Assembly (NCBI RefSeq): GCF_900108485.1
Contig: NZ_FNXF01000005.1
Span: 1 to 64,000 of the forward strand
DNA from: Rheinheimera pacifica
Lineage (GTDB): Bacteria > Pseudomonadota > Gammaproteobacteria > Enterobacterales > Alteromonadaceae
Reading direction: 5' to 3'
Length of the DNA: 64,000 nt
The position numbers and the translations under genes were made by a program. Of this stretch, positions 44,870 through 52,980 are shown one piece after another; positions within the stretch are counted from its first letter, which is position 1, and every line of letters starts with the position of its first letter. The notes beneath the pieces are model-generated. The model did no database searches and had not been told where the DNA came from. It saw only the letters and a list, made by a program, of their open reading frames with translations.

Positions 44870-45598
44870 TTATGCGCCGCTGCCGGTAAAGTTGGTCAGG
44901 GCGTAATCGAGGTTTTCTTTTGACCGGCTTAGCAAACGCGACATCGCCTGTTTCGCGCCTGTTGCATCGCTTGCTGCTATGGCTTCATACACTGCTTTGT
45001 GCGCCGGCAGCGCTTCGGTATATTCATCACCAATTGAACTGCTCAGACGGAATAAGCCCATCAACGCCGTTTGAATGGTCATGCCCAACGAAATCATAAA
45101 TTCATTATTAGTGGCGCTTAGCACACAGAGGTGGAAATTCAGATCACTGGAGAATACCTCATCAGTACCCAGCTTAGCTTTTTCCATATCTTTATAGGCT
45201 TTAGCCAACAATTTTATTTGCTCAGCAGTACCATTTTTGGCAGCCAGCTCTGCCGCGGCCGGTTCAAAAATTTCCCGCACTTCAAACAAGGAGACAAAAA
45301 ACTTTGGCGTAGGCTTCGACTCAAAGCACCAACTGAGTATTTCGGTATCGAACATATTCCAGTACTGCCGCGGCCGCACGCGGGTGCCCAGCTTGGGCCG
45401 GGCCTCAATTAAACCTTTAGCAGTAAGAATTTTAAACGCTTCACGCAGCGCGGTGCGCGAGACATCCAGTTCTGCACCAATAGCAGCTTCGTTCGGAATA
45501 TATTCGCCTGGGGTATAGACCCCGCTGACAATACGGGTTCCCAGCTCTTCGGCTACCCAACCATGGATACTTTGCGGACGATTTCTGCCTGCAGCCAT
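44870..45598 (-). CDS. FadR-subfamily GntR regulator of the arabinose locus
   Basis: The 242-residue protein has an N-terminal winged helix (GEYIPNEAAIGAELDVSRTA followed by LREAFKILTAKGLIEARPK) and an all-helical FCD ligand domain with metal-binding Asp/His candidates in SSDLNFHLCVL and PAHKAVYEA. FCD regulators usually sense carboxylic acids; a pathway acid such as L-arabonate or 2-dehydro-3-deoxy-L-arabonate is a likely ligand. The repeated TNGTNNNACNA-type sites in the locus are its probable operators. It probably represses, because the sites overlap -10 boxes. Confidence 0.85.
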   Translation of the reverse strand: MAAGRNRPQSIHGWVAEELGTRIVSGVYTPGEYIPNEAAIGAELDVSRTALREAFKILTAKGLIEARPKLGTRVRPRQYWNMFDTEILSWCFESKPTPKFFVSLFEVREIFEPAAAELAAKNGTAEQIKLLAKAYKDMEKAKLGTDEVFSSDLNFHLCVLSATNNEFMISLGMTIQTALMGLFRLSSSIGDEYTEALPAHKAVYEAIAASDATGAKQAMSRLLSRSKENLDYALTNFTGSGA

Positions 45599-45654
45599 TT
45601 AATTCCCCTTGCTCACAACCTGTAATATCAGCCGCCACCATTTAGCTGCACCAA

Positions 45655-45665
45655 TACTACTACAA
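45655..45665. promoter_or_regulatory. Weaker GntR-type site upstream of the regulator gene
   Basis: On the minus strand ATTATTGTAGTAGTA resembles the consensus ATTATTGTATTACTA with two changes. It lies about 57 bp before the regulator start and suggests autoregulation. Confidence 0.4.
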
Positions 45666-45809
45666 TAATATATATCCTATCTTATTAATGCAGAAAAACC
45701 CATAAGCTAAACCAACTTAGCCTGGCTGTGGCAGCCTAACTACAACTACCACCTGGTGCAGTTCTGTGTCTGACAGGTTACGACAAGTACGGTTATCAGC
45801 TACTGAACA

Positions 45810-46814
45810 TTATGGCAGCACAAAACCAACAGCATCATTCACTTTCGCCAGCGTCGCCGCGGCGCGCGAACGGGCTTTTTCTGCCCCGGCGCGCATTACT
45901 GTGGTTAATGTCGTTTGATCGGCCCGTAACTCAGTAAAGGTTTTCTGTACCGGCTCTAATAAAGCGATGACAGCATCGGCAACATCACCTTTTAAATGGC
46001 CGTACATTTTACCTTCGTACTCGGCTTCCAGCGCAGCAATGGTTTTGCCGGTTACTCCACTTAAAATACTTAACAGGTTGGCCACCCCAGGTTTGGCATC
46101 CAGATCAAAGCGCACTCGTGGCGGATCTTCTGAATCGGTCATCGCTTTTTTGAATTTTTTGCTGATCATTTTCGGATCTTCGAGCAAACCGACGAAGTTC
46201 CACGGGTTTTCGTCCGACTTAGACATTTTCTTCGTTGGGTCCTGCAAGCTCATTACCCGTGCTGCTACCGGCGGAATAAAAGGCTCCGGCACTGTAAAAA
46301 TGTCGCCGTGCACCGCGTTAAAGCGTGTTGCTACATCACGGGCTAATTCTAAATGCTGTTTTTGATCATGCCCCACCGGAATTTGATTGGCCTGATACAA
46401 TAAAATATCGGCCGCCATCAGCACCGGGTAAGTAAACAAGCCAGCGTTAACGTTGTGGGTATGGCGCTCCGATTTATCTTTAAACTGCGTCATGCGGCTT
46501 AGCTCGCCAAACTGGGTATAGCAGTTCAGCACCCAGGCCAGCTGGCTGTGCTCTGGCACATGTGATTGCATAAATACCGCAGAGCGCTTTGGATCGATAC
46601 CACAGGCCAGATACAACGCCAGGCTGTCGAGCGAGGCACTGCGCAGTGCAGCAGGCTCCTGCCGTACAGTAATAGCATGCAAATCAACGATACAGTACAA
46701 GCAATCATAGTCATCCTGCATTTTGTCCCATTGGCGCAGCGCCCCCAGATAATTACCGATGGTAAGTTGTCCGGATGGCTGTGCACCACTTAGCACAATT
46801 GGCTTATTGCTCAT
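45810..46814 (-). CDS. trpS: Tryptophanyl-tRNA synthetase
   Basis: The product has 334 residues from the ATG at 46814 ([20 protein letters not shown]). The class-I HIGH-equivalent TIGN and the KMSKS motif ([11 protein letters not shown]) are present. It charges tRNA-Trp. A GTG four codons earlier is an alternative start. It marks the return to core genome after the arabinose locus. Confidence 0.95.
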   Translation of the reverse strand: MSNKPIVLSGAQPSGQLTIGNYLGALRQWDKMQDDYDCLYCIVDLHAITVRQEPAALRSASLDSLALYLACGIDPKRSAVFMQSHVPEHSQLAWVLNCYTQFGELSRMTQFKDKSERHTHNVNAGLFTYPVLMAADILLYQANQIPVGHDQKQHLELARDVATRFNAVHGDIFTVPEPFIPPVAARVMSLQDPTKKMSKSDENPWNFVGLLEDPKMISKKFKKAMTDSEDPPRVRFDLDAKPGVANLLSILSGVTGKTIAALEAEYEGKMYGHLKGDVADAVIALLEPVQKTFTELRADQTTLTTVMRAGAEKARSRAAATLAKVNDAVGFVLP

Positions 46815-46910
46815 AGTTGTATCCACTTTAAAGGCTGTATTGTTAATGACAGGCCGGTACTCACCGGTTTGAAGTGCAGCATTATAACCATATCAGCACG
46901 TTGCAACAGT

Positions 46911-46931
46911 AAAAAAGCCGCCTAGCGCGGC
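46911..46931 (-). terminator. rpe terminator whose loop contains the stop codon
   Basis: On the minus strand GCCGC-GCTAG-GCGGC is followed by TTTTTT. The rpe stop TAG (46922-46924) is in the hairpin. Confidence 0.8.
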
Positions 46932-47599
46932 ACTTTTGCCAATTGCTGCCGCATCTTTGTAATCACCTCTGCATAATCCGCGGCATTAAAAATGGCCGAA
47001 CCGGCAACAAACATATCAGCACCGGCTGCAGCAATGTCAGCAATATTATCCGGGTTTACACCACCATCAATTTCCAGCCGGATTGGCAAGCCGCTTTGGT
47101 CGATAATATCGCGTGCCGCAGCTAATTTATCCAGCGTAGCCGGAATAAACTTCTGCCCGCCAAAGCCCGGGTTAACCGACATCAGTAAAATAACGTCCAC
47201 TTTATCCAGTACATAATCCAGGTAACTTAGCGGCGTAGCCGGGTTAAATACTAATCCGGCCTGGCAGCCATGGCTTTTAATTAACTGCAGGGTACGGTCA
47301 ATATGGCGCGATGCCTCAGGGTGAAACGTAATAATACTGGCACCGGCCTCGGCAAACTGTGGTACCAGGCTATCTACCGGCTCTACCATCAAATGCACAT
47401 CTATCGGTGCGCTAATGCCATAGTTTCGCAGCGCCTGGCACACCATGGGCCCCATTGTCAGGTTAGGCACATAGTGATTATCCATCACATCGAAATGCAC
47501 CACATCAGCCCCTGCCTGCATTACAGCTGCTACGTCATCGCCCAACCGGGCAAAATCTGCAGACAAAATAGAGGGCGCAATTAAATAAGGTTGCATAGC
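46922..47599 (-). CDS. rpe: Ribulose-phosphate 3-epimerase
   Basis: The product has 225 residues from the ATG at 47599 ([20 protein letters not shown]). TIM-barrel motifs of Rpe are clear: [19 protein letters not shown] with metal ligands, [15 protein letters not shown], and [10 protein letters not shown]. It interconverts ribulose-5-P and xylulose-5-P. In many relatives gph stands between rpe and trpS; here it is missing and rpe has its own terminator. Confidence 0.95.
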   Translation of the reverse strand, partial: AMQPYLIAPSILSADFARLGDDVAAVMQAGADVVHFDVMDNHYVPNLTMGPMVCQALRNYGISAPIDVHLMVEPVDSLVPQFAEAGASIITFHPEASRHIDRTLQLIKSHGCQAGLVFNPATPLSYLDYVLDKVDVILLMSVNPGFGGQKFIPATLDKLAAARDIIDQSGLPIRLEIDGGVNPDNIADIAAAGADMFVAGSAIFNAADYAEVITKMRQQLAKVPR

Positions 47600-47829
47600 A
47601 AATATCCGTTTAAACACAGTAGGCGAACTTTACTGAATTTGGCATAAAAATGCACGGTTATGCCGCAGCCTGTTAACGCCCAAAAAACGAGCAGTAGCGC
47701 ACCAATTTAGCACAAGCTGTTACATAAGTTAAAACGAGACTAACTTATCCACATGAATTAAAACAATAAAACCACATGGCATATATCTTGGAACCCCAAA
47801 GTGAGGGAACAGAGAAAAGGGCGAATAAA

Positions 47830-48510
47830 ATGAAAACAGCAACAAAAATGACGACGTTAGCAACAAGCATGATGTTACTTGGATTATCGGCCGGCAGTTT
47901 TAGTGCCAGTGCAGTAGAGCTCAGCGGGGATATTACTTTTACCTCTGACTATGCCTTTCGCGGTATTTCACAAACCGAAGAAGCCCCGGCTATACAAGGT
48001 GGCTTATCGCTGGCTTCTGAATCGGGCTTTTATGTCTCGGTGTGGGGCTCAAACGTTGATTTTCTGGCTGAAGGCACCCTTGAGCTGGACGTTATGCTGG
48101 GCTGGAGTGGCGCCATCAATGACGACTGGTCAACAGATGTTGGTATTATGCGCTACGGCTACCCGAACGCAGAAATTGAAGGCTCAAACTTCTGGGAGAT
48201 TTACGGCTCCTTATCATACAAAGATTTAACCTTTGGCCTGGCCTACAGTGATGATTACTATGCCAACAGCGGTAAATTCTATTATATATATGCTGACTAC
48301 AGTTATGCCTTAACAGAAAACTTCAGTTTAGACTTACATGTCGGCCAAAATGAATATGATGACAGCAGTGCCAGTTATCTGGACTGGAGTGTGGGTATCA
48401 GCACTGAAGTGTTGGGTGCCGGGCTGAGCCTGGCCTACGTCGACACGGATATGAATGGCTCATATCTGGCAGATCGCCGGGTAATATTTTCTATTTCAAA
48501 AAGCTTTTAA
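47830..48510 (+). CDS. TorF-family putative porin (TIGR02001-like)
   Basis: The product has 226 residues from the ATG at 47830 (MKTATKMTTLATSMM), after an AAAAGGG-rich leader. A signal peptide ends near FSASA. The mature part begins VELSGDITFTSDYAFRGISQ, the usual opening of this outer-membrane family, and continues as alternating beta strands to a terminal FSISKSF. Substrate unknown. The upstream 18-residue extension is not part of the family. Confidence 0.8.
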   Translation: MKTATKMTTLATSMMLLGLSAGSFSASAVELSGDITFTSDYAFRGISQTEEAPAIQGGLSLASESGFYVSVWGSNVDFLAEGTLELDVMLGWSGAINDDWSTDVGIMRYGYPNAEIEGSNFWEIYGSLSYKDLTFGLAYSDDYYANSGKFYYIYADYSYALTENFSLDLHVGQNEYDDSSASYLDWSVGISTEVLGAGLSLAYVDTDMNGSYLADRRVIFSISKSF

Positions 48511-48523
48511 CGCTGCTGTTAAT

Positions 48524-48547
48524 CTACCGGTGTAACTACACCGGTAG
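48524..48547. other. Hairpin downstream of the porin gene
   Basis: CTACCGGTGT-AACT-ACACCGGTAG is a perfect 10-bp stem, 14 bases after the stop. There is no T-tract, so termination is uncertain. Confidence 0.45.
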
Positions 48548-48663
48548 CTACCTCATTTAAATCATATTGTTCGGCTAATAAAATGGTGAAGAAATAATCA
48601 GCTTGAATGAAAAAGTCAGATGCTTTATTATCTGGCATGTTTACAAGAGCAAATGGAATTAAC

Positions 48664-48915
48664 ATGAAATTCACCACCCCGTTAAAAGCGGCTGTAATTT
48701 CAACTGGCATTATTGCCGGTGCTCTGAGCCTTGCCTTGCCTGGCTGGATTGCCAATCACCACTGCCAGCAACTGGCTCAGTCAGCTATACCCTGTACTGA
48801 AGTTGATCAACAGAACTGGTTAAGCTGGTTTACCGGCAAAAGCCGCTCGACTCAGTTTCACTTTGTTGATTTACTTGAACTCCTAAGCCGGTTTGCGCCG
48901 GTACAAAAGTCTTGA
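48664..48915 (+). CDS. Small hypothetical protein with one N-terminal hydrophobic segment
   Basis: The product has 83 residues from the ATG at 48664 (MKFTTPLKAAVISTGIIAG), after GGAATTAAC. The first 28 residues form a signal peptide or a single membrane anchor, followed by a region with two cysteines (HHCQQLAQSAIPC) that could form a disulphide in the periplasm. I do not recognise a family. Its stop overlaps the TTG start of the next gene (TTGA), so they are coupled. Confidence 0.55.
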   Translation: MKFTTPLKAAVISTGIIAGALSLALPGWIANHHCQQLAQSAIPCTEVDQQNWLSWFTGKSRSTQFHFVDLLELLSRFAPVQKS

Positions 48916-49106
48916 TAAACCAAAAACCGTCTCTGCTGCAAGTCATTAAAGCTGTGTTAGGTGCTTTGGTGGGTGTTCAGTCAGAGCAACAGCGACAACA
49001 AGATTTCAGCGCAACCAGCCCGTTACCTTATATTGTCGTCGGTATTATTGTCACCCTGCTTTTTGTGGTAACACTGCTACTTGTAGTGTCCTGGGTACTT
49101 TCTTAG
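48912..49106 (+). CDS. DUF2970 family small membrane protein
   Basis: The 64-residue product (MINQKPSLLQVIKAVLGALV) matches the DUF2970 pattern: a soluble start with GVQSEQQRQQDF and one C-terminal transmembrane helix (YIVVGIIVTLLFVVTLLLVV). It begins at a TTG that overlaps the previous stop. Its last 56 bases overlap the 3' end of dam on the other strand. Function unknown. Confidence 0.65.
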   Translation: MINQKPSLLQVIKAVLGALVGVQSEQQRQQDFSATSPLPYIVVGIIVTLLFVVTLLLVVSWVLS

Positions 49107-49926
49107 GCTGATATACCGCAAACAGCTCCGCCACCTTACCGCGTGTTGCACCATTTTGGCTAATTGAACGCCCTACCTGCAAACTGTGCAATTGTGCCTG
49201 CTGATAAATCTTTCGTGTCCACGTTGTATCATGGTTACTGATCACTACTGTAACGCCACGCTGTTGCGCCTGCTCGGCTAAATTAGCCAGCTCAGCCTGG
49301 TCATCTAAATTAAAACCTTCTGTGGCATAACTGGTAAAACTGGCTGTTTTGCTCAGCGGCACATAAGGCGGATCGCAATAAACCACAGCCCCAGTTGACG
49401 CCTGTAGCATGAGTTGCTGATAACTGGCACAGCTAAACTCAGCGCGCTGTGCTTTCTCGGCAAAAAAATACAGTTCAGCTTCAGGAAAATACGGCTTTTT
49501 ATAACTACCAAAAGGCACATTAAACTTGCCAGACAGATTGTAACGGCACAGGCCATTGTAACCATGGCGGTTCAGATATAAAAATAACTGCGCCCGCTCG
49601 TAAGCATCGTCACTGAGGTTGAATTGCTGACGCAACTGAAGATAAGCATCACGCTGGTTAGAGGTTGGCGTAAAAAAGGTTTTTGCGTCTGCAATAAACC
49701 GTTCAGGCTGAGTTTTAACCAGCTGATATAAGCTGATTAAATCTGCGTTGATGTCATTTAGTTTATAACTTGAATAATCCGTATTAAGAAATACTGAACC
49801 TGCACCGACGAAAGGTTCTATCAGGGTATCACTGTCTGGCAGATGCCGTTGTATGGCATCCACCAGATTGTATTTCCCACCCGCCCATTTAAGAAATGCC
49901 CGGCTTTTTTGCCTGCTTTTAACCAT
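49051..49926 (-). CDS. dam: DNA adenine methylase (GATC)
   Basis: The 291-residue alpha-type N6-adenine methyltransferase has the SAM motif FLKWAGGKYNLVDAI, the LIEPFVGAGSVFLNT segment and the catalytic DPPY (VVYCDPPYVPLS). It methylates GATC and guides mismatch repair and replication timing. The position beside the DamX-like gene, aroB and aroK is conserved in gammaproteobacteria. Confidence 0.93.
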   Translation of the reverse strand: MVKSRQKSRAFLKWAGGKYNLVDAIQRHLPDSDTLIEPFVGAGSVFLNTDYSSYKLNDINADLISLYQLVKTQPERFIADAKTFFTPTSNQRDAYLQLRQQFNLSDDAYERAQLFLYLNRHGYNGLCRYNLSGKFNVPFGSYKKPYFPEAELYFFAEKAQRAEFSCASYQQLMLQASTGAVVYCDPPYVPLSKTASFTSYATEGFNLDDQAELANLAEQAQQRGVTVVISNHDTTWTRKIYQQAQLHSLQVGRSISQNGATRGKVAELFAVYQPKKVPRTLQVAVLPQKAG

Positions 49927-49932
49927 CGGTTG

Positions 49933-51207
49933 CTATTCCGGCACACTTTGCTGATTACGATGCAAGGCATTAATTTCTGTCTGTACGGCCTGCAACCTTT
50001 TAACAAAAGGTCCGCTTGCCCGTAATGCTTCTGGCAGCTGAGCCAGTTGCTGATTAGCCGCAGTGGTACTGCTAAAAGGTGCCAGTAATATTACCCATTG
50101 CTTTTTCCCCTGCCAGTTACGCTGATAAACCAGGCTATCCAGTTGCGGGTAAGCCTTGTTAAAACGCTGCAATGATGCATTACTGGACAATACCGCAAGT
50201 TGCAGTGCTATCTGCTGCTTATCCATCTCCAGCAACTGTGCTTCATCATATTTGAAAGTTCCCGCCGCTGCCGCGTTATCTTTCGCAACCGGCTCTGGTG
50301 CTGCAGGCTCTGTTACAACCTCAGTGGTAGTGTCTTCAGCTACTGAAGGCTCAGACACCGATGGCGGGATAACAGGGATCAGCTCAGGCTCTGGCGTAGT
50401 ATCAAGGATGGTTTCTTGCTCAGCGCTAATCTCAGGTTCCGTGCTAACTTCAGGCTCAGTAGTAACCGCCGGTATCTGTACCGGTATACGTACTGACGTA
50501 TCCGGTGCTTTGCTTTCAGGCCAGAAAAAATAAAGCAACATAGCGGCCAATACTACCGCTATCACAATATATACGGCTTTAAACGGCGGCATAGCAGGTT
50601 TGGTATGTTCAGGTTCTGCTACAGATCTCGCGGCAGCCGGGCGTAATAACAAGTGCAGGTTGCCATTAGCCGCCGCCAGACGGCTGCTAATTTCCAGCGG
50701 GTTAAGTTGCTCTGCCTGCAGCAAGTATTCTGCATCGGCGGATGTAAGCGGGCTAATGGTAAGTGTTAAGCCGTCATCCAGCAGCGGTTTAGCGGAAAAG
50801 CTGAATAGCAGACAGGGTAAATCCTGTAGCTGTGGCAAAACAGAGCTAAATTGTTCAGCATTATCAACGATAAGCAGCAACGGCACTGTGCCGGTCTGAG
50901 CAACGACTTGTTCTGACAATGCGATGCCCGCTTGCGCCGGTAATCCAAACCATTGCTGCATTAACTGGCTGGCAACCTGAGCCTCGTCAGCCGGTGTATT
51001 GAGTAAGGCCACGTTATACTGTTCTGAAAACAGCTCAGCCAGTGTCAATGCCAGTGTTGACTTACCGCTACCCACAGCACCGACAGCTTCAATGTGATCA
51101 ACATTGTTAAACGCCAGCTGAAACAGCAATCTTTCTGTCCATTCCCGCTGTGACGGCAGCAAGTGCTCGAACAATGCCAATCTTGCCTGTAGTTCAGTTG
51201 TTTCCAT
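49933..51207 (-). CDS. damX: AAA-SPOR protein, DamX-like
   Basis: The product has about 424 residues. It has an N-terminal ATPase-like domain (Walker A GAVGSGKST near residue 45, LLLIVDNAEQF as Walker B), one transmembrane helix near residues 215-233 (VYIVIAVVLAAMLLYFF), a Pro/Glu/Thr-rich periplasmic linker with repeated TEPE units, and a C-terminal SPOR domain (about residues 340-410) that binds denuded septal glycan. This is the DamX layout. It overlaps aroB by 14 bp. Confidence 0.85.
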   Translation of the reverse strand: METTELQARLALFEHLLPSQREWTERLLFQLAFNNVDHIEAVGAVGSGKSTLALTLAELFSEQYNVALLNTPADEAQVASQLMQQWFGLPAQAGIALSEQVVAQTGTVPLLLIVDNAEQFSSVLPQLQDLPCLLFSFSAKPLLDDGLTLTISPLTSADAEYLLQAEQLNPLEISSRLAAANGNLHLLLRPAAARSVAEPEHTKPAMPPFKAVYIVIAVVLAAMLLYFFWPESKAPDTSVRIPVQIPAVTTEPEVSTEPEISAEQETILDTTPEPELIPVIPPSVSEPSVAEDTTTEVVTEPAAPEPVAKDNAAAAGTFKYDEAQLLEMDKQQIALQLAVLSSNASLQRFNKAYPQLDSLVYQRNWQGKKQWVILLAPFSSTTAANQQLAQLPEALRASGPFVKRLQAVQTEINALHRNQQSVPE

Positions 51208-52264
51208 CAGCAAATACCCTGAAAAGTTCCGTTTCGGTTACGTTATCTACCACAGCTGTGGCTCCAAACGCGGTTGGTAACACAAAACGCATACTGCCGT
51301 TTTTGACTTTTTTATCTGTTTTCATATAAGGCATAAAATCGCGAATATGCATACCGGCAGGAGGTTTAACCGGCAATGAAAATGCTAACAATAATGCATT
51401 AATACGCGCCAACTCTGCCGCTTGCAAATCGCCCCGGCTTAAAGCCAGTTCTGCAGCCATGACCATACCGACAGCGACGGCTTCACCATGCAGCCATTCA
51501 CCGTAGCCCAGATAAGCTTCTATAGCATGGCCAAAAGTATGACCTAAATTCAGCAGAGCTCTTTCGCCCTGCTCTGTTTCATCGCGGCTGACAATATCGG
51601 CTTTCATCTGGCAACAATAGCGGATCATCTCGGCCAGTGTAGCAGCATGCTGTTGTTGAATAAGCTGTTGCTTCTGCTCCAGCCAGCTGAAAAACTCAGC
51701 ATCAGCTATCAATGCATACTTAATTACTTCGGCCATACCGGCGGCAAACTCACGTGCAGGCAACGTCGATAATACTGCGGTATTAATCAGTACCTGAGCA
51801 GGTTGCTTAAAAGCACCGATCATATTTTTGCCAAGCGGGTGATTTACTGCCGTTTTACCACCGACAGAGGAATCCACCTGAGATAATAACGTAGTTGGAA
51901 TTTGTAAAAATGGCACACCACGCTGATAACACGCTGCCACAAAACCGGTAAGATCGCCTATTACTCCGCCGCCCAGCGCAACCAGCAGCACATCCCGTGA
52001 CATACGCTGCTGCAATAAAAACTCCATAACCTGCTCAAACGAACTTAAGGTTTTGTAAGCTTCACCATCAGGCAGTAAAAAATGCTGTGTCGTGCAACCG
52101 ACAAATAATTGTTGCACAGACTGCAGATAAAGCGGCGCCACCGTAGGGTTGGAGATAATAACGACCTGACGGCAATTTGCCAGCTCGGCAGCTAATCCTT
52201 GAAAATTATCAGAGATAGAGATGGTGTAGCTGCGTTCGCCAAGTTGGACTTCAACTTTCTGCAT
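51194..52264 (-). CDS. aroB: 3-dehydroquinate synthase
   Basis: The 356-residue enzyme has LVALGGGVIGDLTGFVAA (NAD site), PTTLLSQVDSSVGGKTAVNH, KNMIGAFKQP and the metal-binding NLGHTFGHAIE. It makes 3-dehydroquinate from DAHP in the shikimate pathway. It follows aroK by 24 bases in the conserved order. Confidence 0.96.
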   Translation of the reverse strand: MQKVEVQLGERSYTISISDNFQGLAAELANCRQVVIISNPTVAPLYLQSVQQLFVGCTTQHFLLPDGEAYKTLSSFEQVMEFLLQQRMSRDVLLVALGGGVIGDLTGFVAACYQRGVPFLQIPTTLLSQVDSSVGGKTAVNHPLGKNMIGAFKQPAQVLINTAVLSTLPAREFAAGMAEVIKYALIADAEFFSWLEQKQQLIQQQHAATLAEMIRYCCQMKADIVSRDETEQGERALLNLGHTFGHAIEAYLGYGEWLHGEAVAVGMVMAAELALSRGDLQAAELARINALLLAFSLPVKPPAGMHIRDFMPYMKTDKKVKNGSMRFVLPTAFGATAVVDNVTETELFRVFADGNN

Positions 52265-52288
52265 CAGCAGCTCCCCGGTAGATGTTGG

Positions 52289-52807
52289 CTAAAAACCCAG
52301 TTGTTCTATAATCTGACTGGCTACAGCACGAGCGCTTTGCTCATCGGTGCGTACAGTGAAGTCAGCAATTTCTGCATAAAGCGGGTTACGTTCAGCCGCC
52401 AGACGCTCCAGAACTTCTTTTGGTGCCTCTTCAGTTTGCAGCAAAGGTCTGCGTTTATCACGCTGAGTACGGGCAACCTGCTTTTCGATCGGTGTCTCAA
52501 GATACACTACAATACCGCGTGCAGACAAGCGGTTGCGAGTCTCTTTACTCAGTACTGACCCACCGCCAGTAGCAAGCACTATGCCCTGTAGTTCGGTCAG
52601 ATCCTGAATGACAGTTTCTTCACGTACGCGGAAACCTTCTTCACCTTCCAGATCGAATACCCAGGCAATATCTGCACCAGTGCGGCGCTCGATTTCCTGA
52701 TCCGAATCGTAGAACTCAAGATGAAGCATGTCTGCTAAGTGACGGCCAATTGTGCTTTTGCCTGCACCCATTGGGCCAACAAGGAAGATATTACGTTTTT
52801 CTGCCAT
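52289..52807 (-). CDS. aroK: Shikimate kinase I
   Basis: The 172-residue P-loop kinase has Walker A ([15 protein letters not shown]), the shikimate-binding [19 protein letters not shown] and LATGGGSV, and the lid KRRPLLQ. It phosphorylates shikimate. It follows pilQ by about 170 bp. Confidence 0.96.
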   Translation of the reverse strand: MAEKRNIFLVGPMGAGKSTIGRHLADMLHLEFYDSDQEIERRTGADIAWVFDLEGEEGFRVREETVIQDLTELQGIVLATGGGSVLSKETRNRLSARGIVVYLETPIEKQVARTQRDKRRPLLQTEEAPKEVLERLAAERNPLYAEIADFTVRTDEQSARAVASQIIEQLGF

Positions 52808-52980
52808 AGGTAGTATTACTAATCAGCTAACTCAGTGAAAAGTTGAATTCAAGGACCAAAAGGCTCCCACGAAAATTTGAAGCGCTGAATTATGTCAGGA
52901 ATAGCCTTTTGTTGGCAAGCTAATTCTCAAACCTCCGGCACTACTGCCAGCGCAGCTACAGCAGTGCTTATGTTGTTCGT

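Noticed and set aside
48524-48547. Rho-independent terminator after the porin gene
   Set aside because: Perfect stem but no T-tract on either strand; listed only as a hairpin.
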